Positions 35,801-48,504 of a DNA stretch of 64,000 nt are shown one piece after another. Positions within the stretch are counted from its first letter, which is position 1. Each line of letters starts with the position of its first letter. Under the pieces are notes generated by a model. That model was not told where the DNA came from and did not search any database. It worked only from the letters and a program-made list of their open reading frames with translations. The stretch is taken from the NCBI RefSeq assembly GCF_003073045.1, contig NC_037590.1, positions 38,432,751 to 38,496,750 on the forward strand. The letters run 5' to 3'. A program made the position numbers and the translations under genes. Source of the DNA: Pomacea canaliculata (lineage: Eukaryota > Mollusca > Gastropoda > Architaenioglossa > Ampullariidae).

Positions 35801-37420
35801 CAGCCTCATTTTTCTCTTATCTCTTAGTCCTGTATTAAAATTGCCTTCAGTTTATCCTATTTGTTGTTCTCCTATAGCGAGTTGGCCAACTTTGTTGAGC
35901 AGTTTGAGAAGTTAGCTTTAGATAAGTTGAACCATCATGCATCTAACTGGCTCTTTGGATTGCCTTATGTAGAATATTTCAATGGTTGTGACAGTGAATG
36001 ACAACGATAGATAATAATATCAGGTCACTCCCTGACACTATTATAAATGCTTTATAATGTGTACTTTACAATTGTTTTGATACTTTTAAGTGTAGTTTTT
36101 ACTTTGCTCCAAGACGTTTACATCAAGACTATTAAAATATTAATGTTCTTGTTTGATAGAGGTTATAGTTCTACCATAAGGTCACTTTCGGTTTTCTTGA
36201 CAAATCCAGGTATAATTAAGAGAAAAACATTAATATAATATTTCTCGTGCCTCTTCGTCATAAAATACCATAAAAATATGTTTTTGTGATAACTGTATGC
36301 TGAGCGCTGGGATATGCTTTTAATGTTATCTATTTAAACTCTTGGTATATCTTTGTGTTGACTATATTTAAGAAAATGGAACGCTTGTTCTGCAAGGAAA
36401 ACCAGACAAAATAGCTCGGATGATCTACGAGTGACTCATTTATCCGAGTATATGTGAATTGCTGCACTGTAAATGGAAATGTTGACACAACTGAATAAAC
36501 TAAAAGGACAAAAATCTACAATCCATAAATATTGTGGTCTCACACACAGTTTATCAGCCTACATATTTTATAAAGCTACATCGGTAAGAATGGCAGTCTC
36601 TAAACTAAATTCACGTTTATTGACATTTAATGGTCATGATGATGATGAATATGAGGATGGCGACGATACAGTTTCAGGTATCTCAGCTAAGAATCTTTAA
36701 AAAGATTTAGAAGTGTGAGATCTTTGTGATCACTTTTTAATGCATTATAATTTGAATATAATATCTAAACAACATCGGTAGCTTGTCGATATGGCTACGT
36801 ATCCTCCAAGTCTTGAATAATATGTATACAGTATTCATGCACACTCATGATTTAGCATTAAATAAAGTAAACACAAAGATAAATCAGCTCTGGAGAACAG
36901 GCATTTTCAATAACTTGGTAACATATTACTATTCCCATACAAACCCCTCTCCCGGAAATGCTCTGAAATCTCTGTATAATGTGAACAAAAATCATTGTAA
37001 AATATAAACGAAAAGAAATGTTTTCGATTTTTGCCCTGTAAAGCAGAAAAGTTACTATAAAATCATGATCGCTTGTTATATTTCTCATACTTAAAGAAAA
37101 CACCTGAAAGTGCAGGCACAGAAGAATGGGATGTGAGTGTGTTCTTCGTGGATAGATACAGCCTGCATGATCCATGGTCAGGTTTGCTAGTAAATGTCAT
37201 TTAGAAAGTTGCCCTCGTGAATCAACAGTCTTAACTCGATTTTCATCCATGTCGACTCGATCCATACCTGAGAAACAAACACATTTGTTAATTTTCAGGT
37301 GATGTGTTAACGTTGTGAGGTGACATCTGTCGCGGTTGTAACAACTAAAGTAACTCAGCGCTGTTACGTCTTATGTTATGTCACTTAGCGGCTGTCGGAC
37401 GCGGCGCGCAGTTGGGTGTC
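35801..37420. other. AT-rich sequence downstream of the choline transporter
   Basis: Likely includes the 3' UTR of the minus-strand choline transporter; possible minus-strand AATAAA/ATTAAA signals lie at 36610-36632. A GATGAT microsatellite is at 36640-36655. No gene is recognised. Confidence 0.5.
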
Positions 37421-40400
37421 TTACAGTTTTGTCGTCTGGTTTGATGCTCCGATCACTTCTGCAGGGACGACTGAGACGCTGTCTGTAACTTTGACTTCGC
37501 CGTCGACTATTGGCAAGGATCTGAGCTCTTTGTCAGACGTTTGTCCATCTGCTTTGCTGGGGCGCATCTGGATGGTCCGTCGTCGCGAGCAGCGCAGCAC
37601 GTCGTACTTGAGCGGCACCCAGCCGCGCAGGAACATGGCGTTGGTCAGCAGCGACACCACCACGATGGCCAGCACGCAGCACAGCATGGAGAAGGTGCGG
37701 AAAGGGAAACGTTGCACGTCTTCACTCGCATCGTACCACGGGTAGTGCAAGGCGGCTGGCAGCGCCAGCAAGCCCTCGCCTCCCAGCAGCCTCAGCGTCA
37801 GCGCCAGCAGGTAGCCGGCCAGACAGCCGTAGGCGTTGGCCGGGGGGAACCACAGGACAAGAGTCAACTGGGGGAAGAGGATGACGTACATGAGGTCCGA
37901 GCAGAGCACATAGAGGCCGTAGATGGTGTTGGCCGTGACAGCCACCACCGTGCCCAGCACACCTACCACTACGATGGACACCCGCAGCGCCCACACCATC
38001 TCGAGGTCCGAGGCCTGCGGCGAGAGGAGCACGTGTAAGATAGGATGTAGCTAGGTATCTAGGTAGCGAGTAGATAGGTAGGTGGCTAGTTAAGCAAGTA
38101 GCTTGCTAGCTGGGTGGGAATGTGGATCGATTGCTTGGTTGGATAAGAAAGTACTTTCACCAAAAGGTAACTTTGCCTATGTGGATGAGTGGTGATGGAT
38201 AGGGTAAAGCCCCGGACAAGATCTGAACAATTTATCATCTCTTTGCCTAATTGCAATTCTTAATATATGAATGGGTATTTTATGAAGGTTCTTAAGCGAA
38301 TCATTATAAATAGGAGATGAACTTCTATACACGTATGTTGATCAGATTCAAATACCTTTCCCTGCAATTGATAATTGTACTAAACATCGAATGTTTCACC
38401 CTTGAGCCCTGCCATAAACAGAATATGTCTAGTAACTAGCCTGGATCCAAAGAGCGAATGTGAGGGGCTCACCTTAGGTCGTATGATCTCGCAGTAAACG
38501 TTTTTGGTAAACACGGAAGCGGAGGCCAGAATGATGGAATCGGCGGAGGACATGACAGCTGCTGACACGGCGCCGATGCCAATCACAGAGACAGGAACCG
38601 GACAGAGATACTGCAGTACTAACGGCAGGATGGAGCTCTGCTTTGAAGGCGGAATCGGTATCTCACCCGGGTATGAGGTTAGGTTCCAGTCTGCAACAAG
38701 TGGGTGCACAGAAATGATATCTAAAAGGAATGAATAGATGATAATGATGAGAAGGAGAAGGAGCAATGTAGCTTCCTTTGTCAACAACGTATCGAACTGT
38801 TCACAGACATAGCTGCGGACGAAAGCTTTTCTTCAAGTCTTTACCTGTTGAGCCTCCGACGACACCAATGACACAAGGGGGGATGGCGAGGATGACCGAG
38901 GCCACTGCTCCCACCAGCGAACTGACGCACGCTACTCTGGCGTTCCTGCACGCCAGCACCCTCTGAAAGTACGTCTGATGACACACAAAGGTCAAAGAGC
39001 ACCAGCTGGAACTGTCAAACATCCTGTCAGCTTGTGTGCAGTCAAAGCAAAGTCATTCAGTTAGCAGTCAGTATTCCACGAAATGGCAGGTCATTTGATT
39101 GTTGATAAATTGTGACGTGAGTTTTTTAACACAAGAGCTTAATTATATATATATCCCTTTGTCCACCCAACTTCTATACAAAATTGGTTTATTTCCAATC
39201 TTTATTTTATTAGTGCAGAAAATATGTTGAGAAAATTTCTTCCATGTTTTTACACACAACCCTCTCTTCAGCATTTCATAAGCCGTAAATATATTTATCC
39301 AAAAATTATGTACAGTTATTTTTAAAAAATGCCAACTTTATCTAAATACAGTGGAACCTCGGTTAACGAACTTAATCCGTTCTGGAAAGCTGTTCGTTAT
39401 CCGAAATGTTCGTTATCCGAAACAATTTTTTCCATAAGAAATAAAGGAAATAGATTTAATTGGTTCCCAGCCCCTGTTGACTCGCTAATATTTGAAGGTT
39501 ACAGGCTATATAGGTATTTGTAATGAGAACAGTTATAATGCAATATAAATGGAGTTAAATTAACATAAAAACATTAACTAAAGCATTTAAACATCAGAAA
39601 ACTCGCCGTTTTGACGGCGTGGTTGGAAGCAGGTGTGGGGAGGAAGGGGTGGAATTACTGCTTTGATTCCCCCTCCACGAGCACACGTGACATGATAAAA
39701 TCGGGGATGACTTCCTTTTTCTGTAGCTTTGAGGTTAAAGGAAAAAACTAGTCCAGTGTCTGTTCCTTCTGCCTTTTTGTAAAACTCTTCGGTAATACGA
39801 CATCACATATCCGACAGACGCATGCAACCTTCATACTTTGAAATCATTTCCTTTTTCAATTCATTTGTTGGCCGCTTTCTTGTCATTACCTCACTACTAT
39901 TAATTGCTCTTAATCTTCTTTGGAGCCATGATTGAGGATTATCTTACAAAAATAAAGCACAAAAATCACTAAATAAGAAGGATGCGCACAGATAAAGAAC
40001 GACTGATCGTAACTGTGTCTCGAGCGCGAATGATGACATGCTGGTCGGTCACGTGTGGTTCATGTGGCTATTCGTTATCCGAAACTTTGTTCGCTATCCG
40101 AGACAAATTTTTGACGAACTTTTTGTTCGTTATCCGAAAAATTCGCTATCCGAGGCGTTCGCTAACCGAGGTTCCACTGTAATCTAAAATCTGTTTGTTT
40201 GTTTTTTTGTGTCTTGGTTTTCGTTTTGTTCCACGGCCACCAGTTCATCACTATGTCCATGATATTAGTAACTGTTGTTTATTAAAAATATCATTGCTGT
40301 AAAGTCACTAAAATTACAAGAAACCATCAGAACAGGTTGTAAACTTTTTTTAAAAATACCAGTTGCTAGTCTTTTTCGTTCGATTTTGTTACTGAAGTAC

Positions 40401-43400
40401 ACAAAGAGAAGATAAGCAGTCACCTGCCAAGGGATACCACCCAAGATGAGGAGGAGGGTGAAGTCGAGGTAGACGCCGATGGAGGAGGTAGGAATAGTTC
40501 CAATCCATGTCCCGGACACTCTGCTTATATCCACAGCCTCGTGGTTCATGGCGAAAGGAAACACTAGAAACTGTAGAGGAAAGACGACCACAAGACAATG
40601 TAAGAGATGAAGGATAATCAAGGAAACAAACAAACATTTTAGAAACTCAGAAGGGCTTAATAGGCAAGAAGAGATTGAATTATTGAAAGTGTCAGAAAGA
40701 CAAGATTTAATGCATAAGACAGAAGTGGATCATAACAAACTACATAATATAAAGTTATAATATATAATGTATATAATATATGACGCAAGCGGGTGTATTC
40801 AAAACACTCGTACATTACTGATATAATTACATTACTTTATTTACTAACACCCACATTTACACCCTCCCACTTTATCTCAACCTTCTCTCTCACACACCGA
40901 GAGACAGAGGGGCAGACAATTACTTATGAAAGAGTACAAAACATATTTTCTCTACATCACTGATCTGAGTGATGTCTCGGTACGAGACATTGTTACCCAC
41001 TATCCCACTCTTGTAGACCTTCAGGATATTACCAGGCCCATAGACCTTCAGGATATTACCAGGCCCATAGACTTTCAGGATATTACCAGGCCCATAGACC
41101 TTCAGGATATTACCAGGCCCATAGACCTTCAGGATATTACCAGGCCCATAGACCTTCAGGATATTACCAGGCCCATACACCTTCAGGATATTACCAGGCC
41201 CATAGACCTTCAGGATATTACCAGGCCCATAGACCTTCAGGATATTACCAGGCCCATACACCTTCAGGATATTACCAGGCCCATAGACCTTCAGGATATT
41301 ACCAGGCCCATACACCTTCAGGATATTACCAGGCCCATAGACCTTCAGGATATTACCAGGCCCACGGCGATGAAGACCAGCTGGATGACGTCAGTGTAGG
41401 CCACGGAGTACAGTCCGCCCAGAAATGTGTAGACGACAGCGACGCAGGCAGAGATAATGATAGAGATGGTGGTATCGAAATCGAGAATAACAGAGATGGT
41501 GTTGCCTGCACACAAGCAGAAGAACAATGAAATGTTTGATTGTCTCTCAATCATTTTTGTGGAAATCATTGTACTTGTACGAGTAGTGAGGGTGGTTCGT
41601 TGTAGTTGTCCAAGGCCACTCATGTGATGGATCAGTGATGTAGCTTTCGTGATTTCCGGTTTATCTTAGGCCGTTTTTGCCAGTCGTTTATTGAGTCTTT
41701 TATCTTTTTCATTTTTATGGTTTCGCAATCTCTCTGTCCATGACAGGAACAGTCTGAACAGTATTGTCCCCATCTGTTCTAAGATAATTGGGCTCAAACA
41801 GAGGGATTTCGCTTCTTTCTGTGATCAACAAATAGTAAGGAAAGCTTCATGCATCTTCTCAATACCTGAGCATGTACTAACGAGAGAATTTATATTACTA
41901 AGCTCAGGTTAAAGCTATGCTATACCTATATAAAAGTAACAGACACCTGAAAGCGTTTGTGCCATCTGCGGTCCAGCTGCTCAACCTCAGAGGAAGTGTC
42001 AGTGGTGTGTGTGTGTGATGTTGTATGTGCACACATGATTATTCATGATATAAATTTGTTGTTGGTTTATATTATATATATAATTGTCACGTGTCTTCTT
42101 TTTTTTCATTGCTAATATTGCTCATGTTAACATATTTTAACGCTACACTTTGCAACGAACTTAATTCTTACTTTTATTTCTAACTTTATTTGGTAACTAG
42201 AGAACCTTCCCATGTTCAACTTGCTCAGTAGGAAAAATAAAGTTAATCATCATCATTGTCATCTTGTCCTATCTCTCACGCTCCCAACTGACCTTTTCAC
42301 GTCTCGCAGGACACGAGAACTAATTTATCCTCGTCATGTGATTGCAGCCATTACAGGATGCAGGGCCAGACCCCGCCGTGCACAACAACAGTATCTCAAG
42401 TCAGCTTGCATTATTTACAGTCCAGTGGATGGTAGACTACCGTTCATGCGTTTGTGTGTTTGGTTGGGAATACAAAGTGATGTTGGTGTATACGTAGAGA
42501 GAATGCCACGTTGTTTAGAGAGTAGTAACGGTCTCTACTTATATGGCTTAGTGAAGGAATTTTTTCTCTGGGTAAAAGTTTACCTGCATCGTTCTACTTC
42601 TTTTTGCCTCTTATGAGTTAAATCAGTCTGTGGATTACAGCTGACTTACCCAGAGCTGACAGAATGGCCGCTGCCCAGAAGAGGTCCCCCAAAACCTGAG
42701 GGAGGAAAAGAAATGCTCCAACTTTTCGACCATATTTAAGCTGGAAGGGGTCGAACATTGTGACATACTCCCCTCTGCGCATTTTGGGTGCGTATACCAG
42801 GCCACCTGTAAATAAAAAATAAATCGAAGTCTTTTTTTAATTGGTAAAACCAGAGGTTCGGCGTCTATGTCATTTACCAAAATAAAGGCATAGCAGAGGT
42901 GACATTTTTTTCAGATGACTAAAATAATCTTTCTTTGGTTTGTCCTTCCCGTGTTTTCTTTTCTTTCATTTATCGCTTTTCTATTTTTTTCTTTCACTTC
43001 TCTTAGTGTGCACACATGATGTTCATGTCGCGTGACATTTGAACCCTTAATGATATGCAGTTATATCGATTGTGCTCACCGATAATAAGTGAAATACAAT
43101 AGCAGACGGGGGCATTAGCCCATAGCAATCCCTGGAAAGCCACTGCCTCCGCTGTTCCATTGATGTAGCCTCCTCCTATTAGTGTGGCTGAAATAATAAA
43201 GAAAGGTTTGGCAGCCTTAAATGTGTGAGTGCTCTTTCAAAACAACGACAGCTTGTGCCTTGGATAATTTCTTTTCTTTTAAAAACAGCCGTTGAAAACA
43301 CACAAACATACAGCTAGCTTGCAATCGGTGGATAAAGAGACGACAGGGATGAAAACAGATTAACAGATTTGAAAAAAAACAACAGGGAAATGCAAATGAA

Positions 43401-43798
43401 ACTTAAGTGGAAAAATGAAAAGCAGAAAGATTTTCACTACACTAACAAGATCAACAGGCATTTTAAACAAACAAACTGGTGATAGACTACATAGAGAGAA
43501 TATGTCAAGATGTAAACAGGCTTCTGTATGAGCCAAATGTTTGCATCGAAGGAAAAATTCGCTTTTCGCAGGGCGAAATCAGAGAGGAGAATATCAGTAG
43601 GGGGTTATAGGATTTTGTAGGAGACTACCTACCTGTGACAGTGAAGGAAGAGAGAAAGAAACCCATTGAGCGGTTGGCCAGAATGATGTCATCTCGCGAC
43701 TTGGACTTGGCCGTCTTCCTGCCGGCGATGAGGCCGATGACGAGGATGACGATATAGAGGACCACCACAGCACACAGACCAGGAATGTTGACAGACAT
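37421..43798 (-). CDS. SLC5A7: High-affinity choline transporter (SLC5A7/CHT type), complete
   Basis: Sodium-dependent choline uptake into cholinergic nerve endings, the supply step for acetylcholine synthesis. Eight coding exons: 43798-43633, 43187-43080, 42805-42650, 41505-41357, 40570-40424, 38974-38845, 38690-38473 and 38014-37421. All have GT-AG borders and the phases join without a break to 555 residues; the human protein has 580. Landmarks: [20 protein letters not shown] (first membrane segment), [76 protein letters not shown] and [16 protein letters not shown]. These are all SLC5 choline-branch signatures, with about 13 membrane helices expected. An in-frame TAG five codons before the ATG fixes the start. 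The cytoplasmic tail is hydrophilic and shorter than in human. Confidence 0.97.
39349..40179. mobile_element. Tigger/pogo-like MITE in a choline transporter intron
   Basis: Ends CAGTGGAACCTCGGTTAACG and, inverted, CAGTGGAACCTCGGTTAGCG, flanked by TA on both sides. TA is the duplicated target of Tc1/mariner/pogo elements. Several copies of GTTCG(T/C)TATCCGA stand just inside both ends, probably transposase-binding repeats. 831 bp with no transposase frame. It lies between exons 5 and 6 of the transporter. Confidence 0.88.
41014..41364 (-). repeat. 27-bp minisatellite built on a splice donor, 13 copies
   Basis: Thirteen 27-bp units, almost identical (three variants at one base, one at another). 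Read on the gene strand, each unit contains GGGCCTG|GTAATATCCTGA, which is exactly the end of choline transporter exon 4 and its donor. The last unit is the real exon-intron border at 41357. The unit length is a multiple of three and both strands stay open in one frame, but in the transporter frame each unit has a TGA right after the donor. Confidence 0.95.
41945..42262 (+). mobile_element. LINE 3' end remnant in a choline transporter intron
   Basis: [13 protein letters not shown] followed by a stop resembles the FVPSA...LLN ending of many LINE second ORFs. About 280 bases on, the sequence ends in AATAAAGTTAATCATCATCA, a short-repeat tail as in CR1/L2-group LINEs. It is inserted opposite to the host gene between exons 3 and 4. 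Confidence 0.5.
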
Positions 43799-45252
43799 GA
43801 TCCAGGTGAACTAGAGGTGAACGATGTCCTCACACTTTGTCCTCATACACCTGTGCCTTTCATATAGTGTTTGATTTCAGGGCAGGTTCTGTTACCTGTT
43901 GGAATAGTCAGTGTTTTAGATTTTTACTACGAAAAACTGGTCCAGCTTCATGCAGTCCACGTGTCTCTGCTTTTCATTGCTTTGTGTGGTAAAGACCAAC
44001 CCATGTTAAATTTTCTCCTTTTTGTGTAGTTAATGCGACGTAAATTGTGATTCTGGGCATTTAATTGTTTGCTAGTGCATTTATTGTTGTCATTGTCACC
44101 CTTTCTCACCCTACCTCGTTCCTTTCTCTCTTTCTCAAGAACGACGGAAGAAGCTCTCACGCAAACATTCACATATTGAGAAGAAACAAATCAATGTTCA
44201 CTCATTGAAATTTCCTTGCATACGCCACAAGGTTTTCTGCAAAGGATGTTTTAACACCAGACAGCGCGTATTGAACAGTGATGTATCTGTGCACCCGATG
44301 GTCTCCAAGATGTGTTTTAATTCGCAGATCTCTTCATCACGATCAAGCAAGTGCAAGAGAAAAAAAATAAATAAAAAGCCAAAACAACAATTCTGTACAT
44401 ACTTCATGTCATCTTAAGTTAGAAATATAAAGCCTGTGTAAACTCTCAAACTATTCAACTGAAAAGGCTTTAGCGAGCCACCTTCAGCACATAAGATTAT
44501 TCTCCATCGGCAAATGAAAGTGCAAATTGCATTGTCTTTTGAAGTTGTTGCTATCAGTTAATGGAATCCTTCTCTGTGGCTGGCAATCTGCCATCCATCG
44601 GGTCCGGGTGACTTACTTTCTCCTTTCATTCGTTGACAAGTAGGCCTTCTCTCTACCCCTTGCGATACACCCCTCATCTTTGGGGAATTCGTTCAGAGCA
44701 TGAACTCCTCCTCCCCTCCCCCACTCTCCAACCCTAGCTTGTTTTGCTGGTCGAGCCACGTGGTTGCCATGCTAGAAAACAAAGCACTTGTTTCCCAAAG
44801 GTCACAACCGAAGCTGTATGCACTCTCTGACAGTTGTGATCGTAAGCTTTTAAGTGAACTCCTCCCAGTAGTTGTTGCCTGCGCCACTGTTTTATAGCTT
44901 TGGACGAGAAAATATCGTTGTACAAGTGAACTCCTGACACTTAAAAAATAGCAAAATAAACAAAATCCTCAGCACATCAAAAACTTAAAAGCAGAAGAAA
45001 AGTTATAAATCTATTGGGGAAAAATTCGTAGTACTTAATCCAGAGCTGAAAATATCATCATCGTCGCCATCATCATCATCATCGTCGTCGTCGTCGTCGT
45101 GCAATGTGCTATCTTTTGTATTATTCGTTTATTTTAATCCGAGCTCTCTCCCACATTACTCGTTCTCACCCTTCTCCCATTTTGCTGGTCGTATCACACG
45201 GTTCCCTAGGTGGCGCAAGAGTGTAGAGGAAGTAATAAACTATCTCTGGCAG
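43799..45252. other. Upstream region of the choline transporter
   Basis: Should hold the 5' UTR and promoter of the minus-strand transporter, but no motif is certain. A CATCATCGTCGTCG microsatellite lies at 45058-45100. Both-strand open frames at 44690-44940 are short and unrecognised. Confidence 0.45.
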
Positions 45253-45551
45253 CAGGCCTGACGAGAGGGGGTGACAGGGGGGTCTGCAGTACCCGGGCCC
45301 GCGGCTGTCAAGGGGGCCCGGCCTTGGTCAGTGGATTTTTTTTCTTCTTCTCCTTTTCTTTTTCTTTTAAAGAAAGGTCTAAGGACAGAACACCCAAGCA
45401 TTACACATGCAGAAGTTGAGTTTGAGTGTAGATATTGAGATTCCAATTGTAAACATATATTATATACTGGGAAAATAATTTACGATAACAAGTACAAGGG
45501 GCCTGGAGAGGTCGTCTGTCCCAGGGCCCGGGCTGGCTCTCGGCGGCCCTG
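45253..45551. mobile_element. hAT-type MITE with perfect 8-bp target duplication
   Basis: 299 bp. The left end is CAGGCCTGACGAGAG and the right end, inverted, is CAGGGCCGCCGAGAG (12 of 15 match). Both are followed inwards by GC-rich CCCGGGCCC. TCTGGCAG stands directly on both sides (45245-45252 and 45552-45559), the 8-bp duplication that hAT transposases make. The interior is a T-rich and AT-rich filler without coding capacity. The intact duplication suggests a fairly young insertion. Confidence 0.9.
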
Positions 45552-45559
45552 TCTGGCAG

Positions 45560-46559
45560 TTGAGATCGTATACAGCTGTTCTTGCTTTGTTCCCTGCACG
45601 ACAGTTTCTGTGGGAATGACCGAGTCTACTACCATTTACCAATTCAACCATAGTCGATTCGACCTCTCCCTACAGACTATTCGGCCAAATCATCATCTAT
45701 ACGATAATCGCTTGTGATGTTTTAGCTGTAGCTATACGCGCTACTTGGTTTTTTGAAACGTTTTGCTAATCTGAAACAATTCTGGAATCGTTCTGTCCCA
45801 CTTGTTCATCAGAGATCAACTGTCATGCGATGTGCACGCTTTCGGAAACAATGACTAAGCGCTTTGTGATAATGGTAATACACAAATCTCCGTGCTCACC
45901 TCTCCCAGGATTATTTCTGCAGTTATTTCTTCCGGCGAGAAAAGCAGGGCGTGTAGGTGGAGCAGCAAGTTATGAGCAGAAACAATGGAAGAAAAATCCT
46001 CAGAACCAATAGTGCCTTTTGATGAGTATGTTATTGTCTGATTATTTTCTATTGATTCGGATAGTTAGCAGTGAAACAATCATCCGTTAGAGATTCCGTT
46101 AGGTTTCAGTGAAATTAAGCATTGAACTGTTGACAGAAAGAATACTAACAGGATTTGGGAAGCTGCCAGATTAGATCGTAGACTTTTACTCTCAGATGTC
46201 TATTTTGTTCTTACTTTTTCTGAGGCTTGGAAGAAAAAATATTGTCCAACTAGCTGATTTCTCACACAAAATAGCAACAAACAAACATAAAAGTGTCATC
46301 AACTCAATTGCCTCAGCAGATTTTTAAAGCACATTCTAAAAGATATTCGATGAGATTGCCTGGGGAAGTTAGAAGGTTAGCTGCTTTCCTATGTTAAACT
46401 CTGACAAATGGAGGCTGTGTGTGTGTGTAACACTCAAAAGAGCAAAAACTTAAGGAAATACGGTTTATACTCACAATAGCTTCACCAGAAACGCACAAGA
46501 TGTGGGAATCCACATAATGATTATAGAACGTCGTTTCTAATGACACAGCGCCTTACTAC
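45560..46559. other. Intergenic sequence, nothing recognised
   Basis: AT-rich; no conserved frame, repeat or RNA gene seen. Confidence 0.5.
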
Positions 46560-46838
46560 AACAACAAAAATATCACAGTCTCCACAGAAACAAAGGAAAC
46601 AGGCTTTCACAACGCACTTTGCCAAAGTGTTGTTTACACCAATCGCGAAGCCACCACCACGCGAGTCAGCACCATGCAACGAGTGGGAGAAACAGCCAGC
46701 GGGCCTCGGTTCAGTGATATAAGTATCATCCCTCTGGGCTTGTAGCCAGGTCTCCGTCATAATAATACTTACGTCAGGTCTTCCCGGTCGACAAGCAAGC
46801 AGTTTTAATATATACACCAGCAGTGAGGCAGCAGTCAA
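46560..46838 (-). mobile_element. LINE endonuclease fragment
   Basis: Minus-strand translation contains RPDVSIIMTETWLQ, an acidic stretch, and then SRGGGFAIGVNN. This is the ...D.......TETWL......GGG.AI pattern of the APE-type endonuclease in CR1/L2-group LINEs. Only the first third of the domain is visible, and flanking frames lose it. It may come from the same family as 35285-35800, but that is not shown. Confidence 0.6.
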
Positions 46839-48504
46839 CAGAAGATGAGTGTATGTGGGAGAGGGAGGAGTGTATTAGCTCGTGCAGGAAGAATCGAGGA
46901 TGCCGCAGTATACGGCCGGCAAAATCATTAGATCCGCCCCGCCAAAGCAATCGCAGATTTAAAGCTTTATGCTTTTTTGATGGCACCAGAAATTTAACTT
47001 TAGTCAAAAATAATAACGTAAATTTTGAGGAACAAGCAAAGAACGTCCATCACGGGCAAGACAGGATACTTACGAGCACGTTACAGAACAGATACTTATA
47101 TGCTCCTCGTCGACTTCCTGCGGCTTGTATGGATGATTTGGGAGAATAACCCATGCAAGTGACCCAAAGTTGAGGGAAGACTCCGGTTTGATGTCGGTTG
47201 TTAATACGTGTAGCGTTCTTCGACCGTGTCGGCTTTTACAACAACAATATTATAATAATAATAATAAAATGATTCGATATCTACAAGTATCCAGCATCAT
47301 CCTTTCACGAATTTCCACAGGATGAGCAAATGAAAAAGCTGTGGCTGGTAAAAACTAGTTTGAGTTTATGAGCTTATTTGTGCATGTACAATCATGTCGA
47401 CTGTGTGTGTAGCAGATGTGTAGACTGTAAATCCATCAGGAGATATGTACGTATATGTACTAAACAGTCATGATCATTAATATTATTAATGTACTTTCAC
47501 TACACAACCTCAAAGATTAAGGAAAAATAGTTTTGCTAACTGTATACTAAATCTCCTCTAGAAACTTTCTAATTATAAATATAGATTTTACAGACTGCAA
47601 ACTGCTCTTTCGCTTTTGATAGTGGCAGAGTATAATTACAGTCTTCGTGCACGTCATTACGAAAAGGCGGATTGTGGTGATTCAGAGACACCAGTGCCAT
47701 GCAGGCCCAGATTGTACACGTTGCAAAAGTGTTAAAACAGTGTGACAAAACTACAGTTTGACCAAGTAGAGCAGACTAACTTTTAAGTAATCTTGTACGG
47801 CCCGAGAATGATGTTTTAAATATCAAATTACCCTTGAAGGACATATATATATATAATTTAAGGTTTCCCCACCCCTGGTCTAGACAGATCTATGTCGTAA
47901 CCTAGTTTGAATAACTGATTTTCGTTTTTCTAATAGGAAATTCCTGGACTATGGCTACAACTTCACAAGTGGTGGAAATATTACCCAGTACACAAGTACA
48001 TAATTATATTGTCATCGAGATATACATATATAATATATGCAACCAGATTCTGAGGCAACTGCCTACAAATTATTTTTCTCTCCCAAGCAGCGTGAGTTAG
48101 TTAAGCCCCCTTGCCTAGTACATGTATCCGTACATAAAAATAGGTCTATCTATGTAACAGCAACCATGCAGGGTGTTATTATTAATAAGTATCTTTTACG
48201 CTTTAGGTGTTAATAATGTTGTGGTTGACATGTTACTCCCCGTCACTGTTTTCATCATCCCAGATCTTTTACCAAAAAACATCGATATTATGAAAATTGA
48301 CGAGATGAAAATGAGTTAAATAAAAAATGATTACAGGTCAATACACAACAAATGATTACGGCCACCGAGGTGGTTACAGAACATTTTCCCCTGTGTACAC
48401 CTTAGCATGGGAGATCACTCTTTGGCAGTGTCTCTGGAGTCTGAGTAGCGTCCCTTATCCACGCACGTAAATAGATATTGCGTTGAAACACAAGGAAAAG
48501 CGAA
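46839..48504. other. Intergenic region upstream of ALG12
   Basis: No gene recognised. It contains AT runs near 47845 and 48020, and may include the ALG12 promoter just before 48505. Confidence 0.5.

Noticed and set aside
37541-38038. 165-codon plus-strand open frame
   Set aside because: Shadow of the GC-rich last exon of the choline transporter on the opposite strand.
40920-41399. Open frames encoding 9-residue repeats (IDLQDITRP on plus, VYGPGNILK on minus)
   Set aside because: Created by the 27-bp minisatellite in a choline transporter intron; no start, splice or homology support.
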